Positions 1-6,345 of a stretch of DNA of 7,076 nucleotides are shown one piece after another (position 1 is the stretch's first letter; each line of letters starts with the position of its first letter). The DNA comes from Acidimicrobiaceae bacterium (GTDB lineage Bacteria; Actinomycetota; Acidimicrobiia; Acidimicrobiales; UBA10347): positions 1 to 7,076 of the forward strand of contig DNHM01000397.1 of the NCBI GenBank assembly GCA_003485885.1, read 5' to 3'. The notes beneath the pieces were generated by a model. That model was not told the DNA's origin and searched no databases. It was given only the letters and a program-made list of their open reading frames with translations. A program made the position numbers and the translations under genes.

Positions 1-1109
1 ACGATCACATTGTTGAGTGTTTCAACACCATCGATCTCCGCCAGGAGTTGGGGCACGATCGTGCTCTCAACGTCGCTGGAAATGCCAGTGCCCCGGGTCC
101 GGAACAATGACTCCATCTCGTCGAAGAACACGATGACTGGCCAGCCCTCTTCGCTCTTCTCTCGAGCTCGTTGGAAGACCAGCCGGATCTGACGCTCGGT
201 CTCACCCACGTATTTGTTGAGCAACTCAGGGCCCTTGATGTTGAAGAAGTAGCTGCGCACCTCTTCGTCCTCATCGCCGGCCCGCTGCGCCTTGACCTTC
301 TGGGCAAGCGAGTTCGCGACCGCCTTGGCAATCATGGTCTTGCCACAACCCGGGGGGCCGTACAGGAGAATGCCCTTTGGCGGCGGAAGTTCATGTTCAA
401 GGAACAGGTCACTGTGCAAGAACGGCAGTTCGACTGCATCGGTGATGGCTTCGATCTGAGGCCCCAAGCCACCAATGTCGTTGTAGCTAACGTCGGGGAC
501 GTCTTCGAGCATCAGGTGTTCGACCTCGGGGCGAGGAAGCTTCTCGAGTGCGACCTCGTAAGACGCATCGACCCGGACAGCGTCACCTGAGCGAAGCACC
601 GTGTCTTTGAGAGCGTCAGATATTGACACGACGCGCTCCTCGTCGGCACGCCCGCTGACCACACAACGGTCTGTGCCAAGTACTTCGATGACCGAAACAA
701 TCGACCCGGTCTGTTGCGCACCCCGAGCCATAACCACGTTCATGGATTCGTTGAGTACGACCTCGGTGCCCTTGTTCAGATCCTGGTCAAGATCAGGATG
801 GCGTTCAACCCGCATTTTTCGACCACCGGTGAAGACATCGATGGTGCCGTCTTCATTGGTGTCAAGGACTAACCCATAACCCGATGGCGGGCTCGACAGT
901 TTTTCGACTTCTTCGCGCAGCGATCCGATGCGATCGCGCGCCTCGCGTAATGTGGAGGCCAGCCGATCGTTCTGTGACATCGCCCGAGCGAGCTGACCTT
1001 TGACCTCGAGGAGTCGTTCCTCAAGCGTGCGCACCCGTTTGGGTGCGTCTTGTAGCCGTCGCCGCAGGATCTGTAATTCATCCTGGAGGATGACGACGTC
1101 TGGTGTCAC
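1..1109 (-). CDS. arc: Proteasome-associated AAA+ ATPase ARC/Mpa, N-terminal part (runs off left edge)
   Basis: This is the hexameric ATPase that recognises Pup-tagged proteins, unfolds them and feeds them into the 20S proteasome in the cytoplasm. Only the first ~369 residues are present; the family is about 580-610 long, so the rest of the AAA domain and the proteasome-docking C-terminus lie outside the window. Visible in order: a coiled coil (~8-72) that binds Pup, the PPSGYG entry to the OB domains (~74-190), [12 protein letters not shown] (204-215), Walker A GPPGCGKT (251-258), pore-loop region around YVGETERQ (300-307) and Walker B VIVFFDE (325-331). Similarity to mycobacterial Mpa is strong; the second OB domain is shorter than there. 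The GTG at 1109 is the only standard start between an in-frame upstream TAG and the coiled coil, but it lacks a well-spaced ribosome site: the strong AGGAGG at 1134-1139 is 24 bases away. Translation might begin at the in-frame ATC at 1125-1127. It is divergent from the ferredoxin gene. Identity is very sure; the start is uncertain. Confidence 0.95.
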   Translation of the reverse strand, partial: MTPDVVILQDELQILRRRLQDAPKRVRTLEERLLEVKGQLARAMSQNDRLASTLREARDRIGSLREEVEKLSSPPSGYGLVLDTNEDGTIDVFTGGRKMRVERHPDLDQDLNKGTEVVLNESMNVVMARGAQQTGSIVSVIEVLGTDRCVVSGRADEERVVSISDALKDTVLRSGDAVRVDASYEVALEKLPRPEVEHLMLEDVPDVSYNDIGGLGPQIEAITDAVELPFLHSDLFLEHELPPPKGILLYGPPGCGKTMIAKAVANSLAQKVKAQRAGDEDEEVRSYFFNIKGPELLNKYVGETERQIRLVFQRAREKSEEGWPVIVFFDEMESLFRTRGTGISSDVESTIVPQLLAEIDGVETLNNVI

Positions 1110-1133
1110 TTCCTCGTTCTCGTCGATGACCGG

Positions 1134-1139
1134 CCTCCT
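1134..1139 (-). promoter_or_regulatory. Strong Shine-Dalgarno AGGAGG upstream of arc, misplaced for the GTG start
   Basis: On the minus strand the perfect AGGAGG lies 6 bases before an in-frame ATC codon (1127-1125) and 24 bases before the GTG at 1109. A 6-base gap is ideal, a 24-base gap is not, so the site conflicts with the only standard start codon. The GTG itself has just a crowded GAGG two bases upstream. Confidence 0.55.
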
Positions 1140-1166
1140 GGCTTGTGGCGTACTGACTCCTCGCTG

Positions 1167-1193
1167 ACCCTACACCGGAGTGCACGGCCACAA
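1167..1193 (-). promoter_or_regulatory. Possible arc promoter
   Basis: Reading the minus strand, TAGGGT (1172-1167) fits the actinobacterial TANNNT -10 pattern, and TTGTGG (1193-1188) lies upstream with a short 15-base spacer. This would give a leader of about 50 bases carrying the AGGAGG. An inverted repeat, ACGGCC (1184-1189) with GGCCGT (1201-1206), overlaps the -35 element and could be an operator or chance. The assignment is weak. Confidence 0.25.
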
Positions 1194-1258
1194 GGGGCCA
1201 GGCCGTACCTCATCTCGAATATTGCGGCGTCGACACCAGGTTGGAGGTCGTCGCCGCA

Positions 1259-1264
1259 TATGAT
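1259..1264 (+). promoter_or_regulatory. Probable -10 element of the ferredoxin gene
   Basis: TATGAT matches the TANNNT -10 consensus and would place the transcription start near 1271, leaving a leader of about 18 bases with the AAGGAG ribosome site. No convincing -35 hexamer is seen 16-19 bases upstream; a TTGGAG at 1241-1246 is too close, with a 12-base gap. Confidence 0.4.
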
Positions 1265-1276
1265 CAGATTTTTCTC

Positions 1277-1282
1277 AAGGAG
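1277..1282 (+). promoter_or_regulatory. Ribosome binding site fixing the ferredoxin start
   Basis: AAGGAG lies six bases before the ATG at 1289. This optimal spacing decides for that start over the in-frame ATG at 1241, which has no comparable site and would add 16 residues ahead of the conserved ferredoxin N-terminus MKVWIDQDLC. Confidence 0.8.
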
Positions 1283-1288
1283 TCCCCT

Positions 1289-1522
1289 ATGAAGGTCTGG
1301 ATTGACCAGGATCTATGCACCGGCGATGGCATCTGCGTCGAGATTGCGCCCGATGTCTTCGCTCTGCTCGATGATGGACTTGCCTACGTAAAAGACGGCA
1401 ACACCATTCACAACCCCGGTGGCCCCAGTGGGCTGGCAACCGTGCCCGAAAGCGCCTACGAAGCAACCGTCGACTCCGCCGAGGAATGCCCCGGCGAATG
1501 CATCTTCATCGAAGTCGGCTAA
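1289..1522 (+). CDS. Small single-cluster ferredoxin (3Fe-4S or Asp-ligated 4Fe-4S type)
   Basis: This is a 77-residue soluble electron carrier of the actinobacterial 3Fe-4S ferredoxin type, whose members commonly donate electrons to cytochrome P450s or other oxidoreductases. The cluster ligands visible are Cys10, Cys16 and Cys67; Cys67 is followed by Pro in the ECPGEC motif. Position 13, where 4Fe-4S ferredoxins have the middle Cys of CxxCxxC, is Asp, so the cluster is either 3Fe-4S or a 4Fe-4S ligated by Asp as in Pyrococcus furiosus ferredoxin. An extra Cys71 is present. A loop around residues 36-53 (NPGGPSG) makes it longer than the shortest members. The start is set by AAGGAG six bases upstream. 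It is divergently transcribed from the proteasome ATPase and no redox partner is encoded in the window, so its physiological partner is unknown. Confidence 0.9.
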   Translation: MKVWIDQDLCTGDGICVEIAPDVFALLDDGLAYVKDGNTIHNPGGPSGLATVPESAYEATVDSAEECPGECIFIEVG

Positions 1523-1663
1523 CTCGCGAGATCGGCTGCCACAGACTGAGTACATATCAGCAGAGCTCTTCACCCCCAGCTGGTAGCTCTTCGACAAAGC
1601 AAGGGCGTCTTTTCGAGTTTGGCGGATGCAGCATTTTCCCAAGCCGATCAGGCCAGGTGTGAC

Positions 1664-1710
1664 ATTCTCGGTGGCAGATCCGGGCGCAGCGCCTCCACTG
1701 GAGCGAGAAT
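1664..1710. repeat. Large nested inverted repeat (hairpin) upstream of merR
   Basis: The outer arms ATTCTCG (1664-1670) and CGAGAAT (1704-1710) pair perfectly. Directly inside, GTGG (1671-1674) pairs with CCAC (1695-1698), leaving a 5-base bulge on the right arm. The core GGCGC-A-GCGCC (1683-1693) can close a small inner stem. There is no T-tract after it. It could be a U-less terminator for the ferredoxin transcript, a regulator site for merR, or the remnant of an insertion junction. Confidence 0.5.
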
Positions 1711-1736
1711 CTCTGATGTAGCTAGCTGGGTTGCCG

Positions 1737-1742
1737 TAACCT
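1737..1742 (+). promoter_or_regulatory. Putative -10 of merR, leaderless arrangement
   Basis: TAACCT fits TANNNT and ends six bases before the merR ATG, which would put the transcription start on or next to that ATG. There is no usable ribosome site: only AGGG, two bases from the ATG. No clear -35 hexamer is seen. A leaderless mRNA is inferred. Confidence 0.4.
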
Positions 1743-1748
1743 AGGGAC

Positions 1749-2150
1749 ATGCGGATTGGTGAACTTGCAGATCATGGCTCGGTGTCAGCCAAGACGGTGC
1801 GGTACTACGAGTCGATTGGTTTGTTGAAGGAACCGTTGCGCACCGCATCGGGCTACCGCGACTACGACGCGGCCGCAATAGAGCGGTTGTGTTTCATCCG
1901 CGACGCACAAGCCAGTGGTTTGACGCTAGCTGAAATCGCTTCGGTTCTTGAGCTGAAACAAACAGGCGAACGGTCCTGTGCCCACACCAGCGAACTACTA
2001 CAGCGACACTTGGTCTCGATCGACGAACAGATAGACCGACTCCAGATCGCTCGAAGTGCCCTTGCTGAACTGGCAGACCGGGCCACAGGGCTTGATCCCC
2101 TCGATTGCACCGATCCGAATCGTTGCCAGGTCATCGCTGCCACAAAGTAG
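1749..2150 (+). CDS. MerR-family metal-responsive transcriptional activator
   Basis: This 133-residue dimeric DNA-binding metal sensor most likely controls the copA gene directly downstream. The N-terminal winged helix-turn-helix is clear (MRIGELA at 1-7, KTVRYYESIGLL at 15-26, GYRDY at 35-39), followed by the long dimerisation helix (~80-110) and a C-terminal metal-binding loop with Cys120 and Cys126. Cys77 occupies the position that in MerR, ZntR and CadR-type divalent-metal sensors is Cys, while the Cu(I) sensor CueR has Ser there. A CueR-like role is suggested by the downstream operator and by CopA. The Cys77 pattern suggests instead, or in addition, a divalent ion (Zn, Cd, Hg or Pb). Length is typical for the family. 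The start is the first ATG of the conserved MRIGELA motif. The stop codon directly abuts the -35 hexamer of the copA promoter. The family is certain; the metal is uncertain. Confidence 0.92.
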   Translation: MRIGELADHGSVSAKTVRYYESIGLLKEPLRTASGYRDYDAAAIERLCFIRDAQASGLTLAEIASVLELKQTGERSCAHTSELLQRHLVSIDEQIDRLQIARSALAELADRATGLDPLDCTDPNRCQVIAATK

Positions 2151-2182
2151 TTGACCTTCCATCTGGGTAGAAGGTTTATGAT
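2151..2182 (+). promoter_or_regulatory. MerR/CueR-type promoter-operator of copA
   Basis: A -35 TTGACC (2151-2156) and a -10 TATGAT (2177-2182) are separated by 20 bases, the over-long spacer typical of MerR-activated promoters. The spacer carries a dyad ACCTTC (2154-2159) and GAAGGT (2170-2175) with a 10-base centre, closely like the Escherichia coli copA operator recognised by CueR. The -10 ends six bases before the copA ATG at 2189, so the predicted transcript begins at, or within a base or two of, the start codon. The regulator is presumably the MerR protein encoded immediately upstream, which would unwind or kink this spacer on metal binding. Confidence 0.88.
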
Positions 2183-2188
2183 GAAAGT

Positions 2189-4393
2189 ATGTCAGCAGTT
2201 TCGAGCACTGATCTAGCCAGCCAGCAGCACCCCGACCAAGTTCGATCAGACATTGCCGTCGATGGCATGACCTGTGCTGCGTGTTCCAACCGTATTCAGC
2301 GCAAGCTCACCAGGCTGGACGGCGTTACCGACGCGCAGGTGAACTTCGCCACCGGGCGAGCGACCGTCGTGCGAGACAGTGCCGTCCTAGACCAGCAACT
2401 ATTCGACGTCATCGAGAGCCTTGGTTATTCGGTTATCGAGGAAGACGAAACCGATGCGGCCGAGGATCGTCGCGAGGCCGATCTGCTTCGGCGTCTCTTG
2501 GTGGGCGTCGTTCTGACAATCCCAGCCATGTTGCTGACGATGATCCGGCCGTTGCACTTCACCGGTTGGGAATGGGTCGTGGCGGCGCTCGCCACGCCGG
2601 TCGTGTTCTGGTCGGGTTGGCCGTTCCACCGAGCTGCATTCATGAACCTGCGTCACGGTTCGACGACCATGGACACGCTGGTATCGATGGGAGCGTCGGC
2701 TGGATGGATCTGGTCTGCGGTTGTGTTAGTGGGCAACATCGACGGTGGCCACATCTACTTCGAAACTGGTGGCGTCATCGTCACCCTCATCCTGTTGGGA
2801 AAATGGTTTGAGCTTCGAGCGAAGCGCCGCTCAGGCGATGCCATTCGGGCACTTGCCGATCTCGGTGCCCGCACCGCGCAGCTTGACGACGGGCGTGAGA
2901 TCGCACTCGAGGATCTGGTTACGGGCATGCGGTTTGTTGTGCGCCCCGGTGAGAAAATCGCTACCGACGGCGTCGTCGTCGAGGGCCAGTCAGCAATCGA
3001 CATCTCGATGGTCACCGGTGAACCTGTTCCTGTCGATGTCATCGTCGGCGACGAGGTCATCGGCTCAACCATCAACACAAACGGCTCCCTCACCGTCGAA
3101 GCGACCAGAGTCGGAGCTGATACTGCACTGGCACAGATCATCCAGCTTGTCGACCAGGCACAGGGCAGCCGGGCCAATGTGCAACGTCTTGCCGACCGAG
3201 TGGCGGCAGTTTTTGTGCCACTCGCTATCGGCATCGCACTCGTAACACTCGCTGCTTGGTTCCTGACCGGTCACAGCGCAGATCAGGCATTTACCGCTGC
3301 AGTTGCAGTACTGATCATTGCGTGCCCGTGTGCCCTTGGACTCGCAACCCCCCTAGGCATCATGGTGGGTACCGGCCGGGGTGCGCAGCTTGGGGTCATC
3401 ATCAAGGGAGGCGAGGTCCTCGAAGACACCCGCGACATCGATGTTGTCATCGTTGACAAGACCGGCACCGTTACCCACGGCCGCATGGAACTGGCTTCGG
3501 TGCACATGCCCGGAGCGTCCGACGACTCACAGCGAGAACTCGTTGCTCTGGCTGCTTCCGTTGAAGCAAAATCGGAACATCCGATCGCTCAGGCGATCGC
3601 TGCTGCCACGACCGAACATGACGCCGTCGCCGACTTCACGAATCAACCGGGTTATGGCGTCGTCGGCACGATCAACGGTGTAGCTGTGCGAGTCGGACGA
3701 CGGCTCTTTTTCGACCACATCCCCGACGACGTCGAAGCCGCCGCTGTCGAAGCCGAAGAGGTCGGGTCGACTGCTGTATTCGCAGGTCGAGGCAACACAC
3801 ATGAAGACACGACTGCTGAAGCCGTGTTCGTGGTGACGGACACGATCAAGGACACCAGCGCAGCGGCCATTGCCGCATTGCAGGAGCAGGGGCTCACCGT
3901 CACGCTGTTGACGGGTGACAACCGTCGTACCGCCGAACACGTTGGTCAGCTCGTGGGCGTTGACCACGTCATCGCCGAGGTACTTCCATCCGATAAAGCC
4001 TCCGAGGTGAAACGACTGCAGGCAGCGGGTCATCGAGTGGCCATGGTGGGCGACGGCATCAACGATGCTCCCGCTCTGGCACAGGCCGATCTTGGCATTG
4101 CGGTTGGTACTGGAACTGATGTTGCGATCCAGGCGTCGGATCTCACCGTAGTTAGCGGCGATCTGCGGGCCGTGGCCGATGCCATTGCCCTCGCCCGCCG
4201 CACGTTGGCCACCATCAAGGGCAACCTGTTTTGGGCGTTCGCTTACAACGCAGCCGCGATACCGCTTGCGGCATTTGGTGTTCTGAACCCCATGATCGCA
4301 GCAGGTGCCATGGGACTGTCGTCGGTATTTGTGGTCACCAACAGCCTCCGGCTCCGCCGCTTCTCTGGGTACCGCCGAGCTACGCCTGCGTAG
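2189..4393 (+). CDS. copA: Cu(+)-exporting P1B-1-type ATPase (CopA)
   Basis: This 734-residue inner-membrane pump uses ATP to export monovalent copper from the cytoplasm. One N-terminal heavy-metal domain carries GMTCAAC (26-32). The membrane helices start near residue 101. The actuator domain has TGE (276-278). The transport site is CPC (379-381) in TM6, with N679-x6-YN (686-687) in TM7 and MxxSS (708-712) in TM8, the signature set of Cu(+) P1B-1 pumps. The catalytic domain has DKTGT with phosphorylated Asp423, the SEHP nucleotide motif (462-465), TGDN (575-578) and GDGINDAP (621-628). The protein is full length with nothing missing. Translation probably begins on a leaderless mRNA, since the -10 element ends six bases before the ATG and only weak GAAAG precedes it. 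No separate copper chaperone gene is seen. Its last 14 bases overlap the convergent trmI gene. Confidence 0.97.
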   Translation: MSAVSSTDLASQQHPDQVRSDIAVDGMTCAACSNRIQRKLTRLDGVTDAQVNFATGRATVVRDSAVLDQQLFDVIESLGYSVIEEDETDAAEDRREADLLRRLLVGVVLTIPAMLLTMIRPLHFTGWEWVVAALATPVVFWSGWPFHRAAFMNLRHGSTTMDTLVSMGASAGWIWSAVVLVGNIDGGHIYFETGGVIVTLILLGKWFELRAKRRSGDAIRALADLGARTAQLDDGREIALEDLVTGMRFVVRPGEKIATDGVVVEGQSAIDISMVTGEPVPVDVIVGDEVIGSTINTNGSLTVEATRVGADTALAQIIQLVDQAQGSRANVQRLADRVAAVFVPLAIGIALVTLAAWFLTGHSADQAFTAAVAVLIIACPCALGLATPLGIMVGTGRGAQLGVIIKGGEVLEDTRDIDVVIVDKTGTVTHGRMELASVHMPGASDDSQRELVALAASVEAKSEHPIAQAIAAATTEHDAVADFTNQPGYGVVGTINGVAVRVGRRLFFDHIPDDVEAAAVEAEEVGSTAVFAGRGNTHEDTTAEAVFVVTDTIKDTSAAAIAALQEQGLTVTLLTGDNRRTAEHVGQLVGVDHVIAEVLPSDKASEVKRLQAAGHRVAMVGDGINDAPALAQADLGIAVGTGTDVAIQASDLTVVSGDLRAVADAIALARRTLATIKGNLFWAFAYNAAAIPLAAFGVLNPMIAAGAMGLSSVFVVTNSLRLRRFSGYRRATPA

Positions 4394-4394
4394 C
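4379..4394. repeat. Palindrome spanning the overlapping stop codons of copA and trmI
   Basis: The arms GCTACGC and GCGTAGC are perfect around a two-base centre. The inner 14 bases (4380-4393) are exactly the overlap of the two convergent genes, and each arm holds one gene's TAG. As RNA, either transcript can form a 6-bp stem GCTACG/CGTAGC with a four-base loop. There is no U-tract on either side. It may serve as a weak bidirectional terminator. Confidence 0.6.
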
Positions 4395-5207
4395 GAGCTT
4401 GCGAGCAGTGGTGAGAAAGCCAGTGTGGGCCACCATCCGGTGATCAGGACGCACTGCGTTGTGCTCCGGCTCGATATGCCAGCTGCGGTTCAAAACCTCC
4501 ATGGTCTCAGCCATGCCAAAACCGTGCTTCTGCAATGCGGATCGGAATGTCGTCGCCTGAATAATGCTTGGTGTGTACGCCAGAATGATGCCACCGCTAG
4601 CCAAGGCATTGGCGGCGTGGGGCACCACGCTCCAAGGTTCGGGGAGGTCGAGCACTACCCGATCGAAGTCAGTGTGCTCAAAGGGCTCATAGGCGCTGCG
4701 AATATGAACGTCGTAACGTTCGAGAACACCTTCGCCCATGAATTCAGTGACGTTGGCCGTGGCTTGGGCCGCGAAATCTTCGCGAATCTCATACCCCGTG
4801 ATGTCGGCACCGGCCCGAAGAAGTGTCATCGACAGTGCACCCGAGCCAAGACCTGATTCGAGAACTCGAGCGCCGGGGAATATGTCGGCTTGCATCAGGA
4901 TCGGCCCCAGATCCTTGGGGTAGATCACCTGCGCGCCTCGTTTCATCTTCAAGATGAAGTCAGACAGGGTCGGCCGCACGACCAGATACGCGGCATTCTT
5001 GCCGGTCCGGAACTCCTGGCCCTCGGCCCGGCCAATCATGTCTTCGTGAGGGACCGCTCCTGCATGTGAGTGAAACTCGCCGCCTTCGACCAGAGTGGTG
5101 AGGTAACGGCGCTCTTTGCGGTCAATCAACATGATCAACTCACCAACCTGCAGCGGACGGGCCGGTGTTACAGCTTCGGGTTCGGTCAGAGCTTCGGGTT
5201 CAGTCAT
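4380..5207 (-). CDS. trmI: tRNA (adenine-58-N1)-methyltransferase TrmI
   Basis: This 275-residue SAM-dependent enzyme methylates N1 of A58 in the tRNA T-loop and normally acts as a tetramer. An N-terminal beta domain (~18-95, with GEFHSHAG at 43-50 and QVIYPKDLG at 93-101) is followed by the Rossmann methyltransferase domain: motif [12 protein letters not shown] (115-125), the ribose-binding acidic GYE (138-140) and the catalytic motif DLPEPW (187-192). It closely resembles mycobacterial Rv2118c but lacks that protein's longer C-terminal tail. The ATG at 5207 overlaps the ttuA stop (ATGA), which fixes the start; an upstream in-frame ATG at 5315 would lie inside ttuA and add 36 residues of non-family sequence. 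The first residues repeat a hexapeptide ([12 protein letters not shown]). It is the last gene of the minus-strand operon and converges on copA with a 14-base overlap. Confidence 0.95.
   Translation of the reverse strand: MTEPEALTEPEAVTPARPLQVGELIMLIDRKERRYLTTLVEGGEFHSHAGAVPHEDMIGRAEGQEFRTGKNAAYLVVRPTLSDFILKMKRGAQVIYPKDLGPILMQADIFPGARVLESGLGSGALSMTLLRAGADITGYEIREDFAAQATANVTEFMGEGVLERYDVHIRSAYEPFEHTDFDRVVLDLPEPWSVVPHAANALASGGIILAYTPSIIQATTFRSALQKHGFGMAETMEVLNRSWHIEPEHNAVRPDHRMVAHTGFLTTARKLATQA
5169..5204 (-). repeat. 18-base tandem duplication at the start of trmI
   Basis: Two 18-base units (5204-5187 and 5186-5169), identical at 15 of 18 positions, directly follow the trmI start codon and encode TEPEAL and TEPEAV. 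The repeat lengthens an acidic N-terminal arm and lies outside the conserved fold. Confidence 0.75.
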
Positions 5208-6142
5208 AGGGGTCTCGCAGTCAGTTCGACAGGCACTGGTCTGCCGCCGGCGCGCTCTACCAGCCGGCAGAACGCACAGATCTCGTTGGGGGTTGGCGAG
5301 CCGCAGGTCTCGCATGAGCCGAGTTCATCTCGTAGCTCTTGCGCCGCTTCCGCAAAGAACGGGGCTCCCTGGCTCAAGAACTTGTGGAAAAATGCCTGTT
5401 TTGAACCAGGCGATGCTGCCTCGATCGAGTTCAAGGCGTCCTTGTACCGAAGGTGTTTATTGCCCGCAGCCATTGGGCACTCGTCAAGCATGTAGTCGAT
5501 TCCTGCGATCACGCAGTACGCGGCCATCTCTCGTTCGTCGAGACGGACAAGAGGTTTGACCTTGCGGGGAAGCCCGTTGCGCGCCGGCAATACCGGGTGC
5601 TGACGGGCCAGATAGTCGGTCTGCCAATGCAGCACATTTCCAAAAAGCACCGCTGCTTCGTCGTCGAGATTGTGGCCAGTGACAAGAACGTCGTAGCCCC
5701 CTTCGAGCGCAACCCGGTCGAAAATATGTCGTTTGGACATACCACATGCGGAACAGGGGGCACGGCGGGCGGCCCGGCTGCCGTTGGGCACGTCGTAACC
5801 GTATTCCTCGACGATGTCGACCACCGTCAGTTTCAGATCCCGCTCGGAAGCAAATGCCTTAGCGAATTCACCGGACGGATCGCTGTAGTCGTCGATACCA
5901 AGCCCGATATACAGGCCGTCGGCCTCGTAACCCAGGTTGTTCAGTATGTCCCATACGGCCAGGCTGTCCTTGCCACCGCTCACGGCAACAAGGACCTTGT
6001 CGCCTGGTTCACACATGTCAAATTCGCTAATAGCCTTCTCGACCTGCTGATGACAGAACCGAAGGAAGTGTTCGCCGCAGAAGTTGGCGTTGTGACGCTT
6101 CAGGTCGATGACCGCAGAACCACGACAGACACGACACTTCAT
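5204..6142 (-). CDS. ttuA: tRNA-5-methyluridine(54) 2-sulfurtransferase TtuA
   Basis: This 312-residue enzyme adenylates the C2 oxygen of U54/T54 in the tRNA T-loop and replaces it with sulfur delivered by a TtuB thiocarboxylate. The family markers are all present: N-terminal zinc finger (Cys3, Cys6, Cys22, His25), PP-loop SGGKDS (55-60), cluster cysteines Cys130 and Cys133 in CSACG plus Cys222 in ECP, GHNLDDEAAVLFGN (156-169), and a C-terminal zinc finger (Cys277, Cys280, Cys289, Cys292). The three cysteines hold the oxygen-sensitive 4Fe-4S cluster known for this group. The match to Thermus thermophilus TtuA is clear along the whole length. TtcA (C32 thiolation) is the alternative, but it lacks the two zinc fingers. 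The gene is coupled by ATGA overlaps to ttuB upstream and trmI downstream, which supports position 54 as the target. Confidence 0.94.
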   Translation of the reverse strand: MKCRVCRGSAVIDLKRHNANFCGEHFLRFCHQQVEKAISEFDMCEPGDKVLVAVSGGKDSLAVWDILNNLGYEADGLYIGLGIDDYSDPSGEFAKAFASERDLKLTVVDIVEEYGYDVPNGSRAARRAPCSACGMSKRHIFDRVALEGGYDVLVTGHNLDDEAAVLFGNVLHWQTDYLARQHPVLPARNGLPRKVKPLVRLDEREMAAYCVIAGIDYMLDECPMAAGNKHLRYKDALNSIEAASPGSKQAFFHKFLSQGAPFFAEAAQELRDELGSCETCGSPTPNEICAFCRLVERAGGRPVPVELTARPL

Positions 6143-6339
6143 CCGGCACCGCCAGAAATGACGTTGCGGATCTCGACAACGGCGTCGTCTTGAAGAAACG
6201 CGTCGGTTGGCACCAGGGTGCCATCACAGATGACCAACACAGAGGCGCTGTTCACGTCGAGCTTGTTCAGCAGTTTTTGAACGCTCATCGCCCCGGGGAT
6301 TTCGAGCGTGCGCGTCGGGTTACGGAGTTCGATCTTCAT
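6139..6339 (-). CDS. ttuB: TtuB-like ubiquitin-fold sulfur carrier (MoaD/ThiS superfamily)
   Basis: This 66-residue beta-grasp protein is expected to be activated at its C-terminus by an E1-like adenylyltransferase (TtuC/MoeB type, not in the window), converted to a thiocarboxylate, and used by TtuA as sulfur donor. Resemblance to Thermus TtuB includes the N-terminal strand (MKIELRNP), the helix MSVQKLLNKL (18-27), the strand VLVICDGTLV (34-43) and the end VVEIRNVISGG (54-64). Unlike known carriers, which end in Gly-Gly, this one continues with Ala-Gly, ending GGAG. The stop overlaps the ttuA start (GGATGA). The ATG follows the preceding stop by 6 bases without a clear ribosome site, so translation is probably coupled. 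MoaD or ThiS are alternatives by fold alone; the tie to ttuA decides. Confidence 0.88.
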   Translation of the reverse strand: MKIELRNPTRTLEIPGAMSVQKLLNKLDVNSASVLVICDGTLVPTDAFLQDDAVVEIRNVISGGAG

Positions 6340-6345
6340 CTAGGT

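Larger units (their letters stand above)
1523..1748. other. 226-base gap between ferredoxin and merR
   Basis: No gene was recognised here. A minus-strand open frame crosses the gap but continues through the antisense of the ferredoxin and resembles nothing I know. The gap holds an 8-base direct repeat AGCTCTTC (1565-1572 and 1587-1594), a large imperfect hairpin (1664-1710) and the putative merR promoter at its right end. Confidence 0.6.

Noticed and set aside
1241..1288. Longer ferredoxin from the upstream in-frame ATG
   Set aside because: It has no ribosome site and overlaps the likely -10 element; AAGGAG is optimally placed for the ATG at 1289.
1563..1592. Possible terminator after the ferredoxin (AGAGCT and AGCTCT arms)
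   Set aside because: Only six pairs, a 17-base loop and no T-tract; not strong enough to annotate.
1313..1750. Minus-strand open frame of 145 codons opposite the ferredoxin and the following gap
   Set aside because: It runs antisense through the well-supported ferredoxin, its start overlaps the merR ATG, and its composition resembles no known family.
3527..4033. Antisense open frames inside copA (168 codons here, others at 2755-3234)
   Set aside because: They are shadows of a strongly coding GC-rich gene, without ribosome sites or family motifs.
5208..5315. 36-residue N-terminal extension of TrmI
   Set aside because: It lies inside the end of ttuA in another frame and does not fit the family; the ATGA overlap at 5204-5207 gives the start.
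5453..6193. Plus-strand open frame of 246 codons opposite ttuA
   Set aside because: ttuA carries complete catalytic and metal-binding motifs on the minus strand; the plus-strand frame shows none and crosses two other genes.
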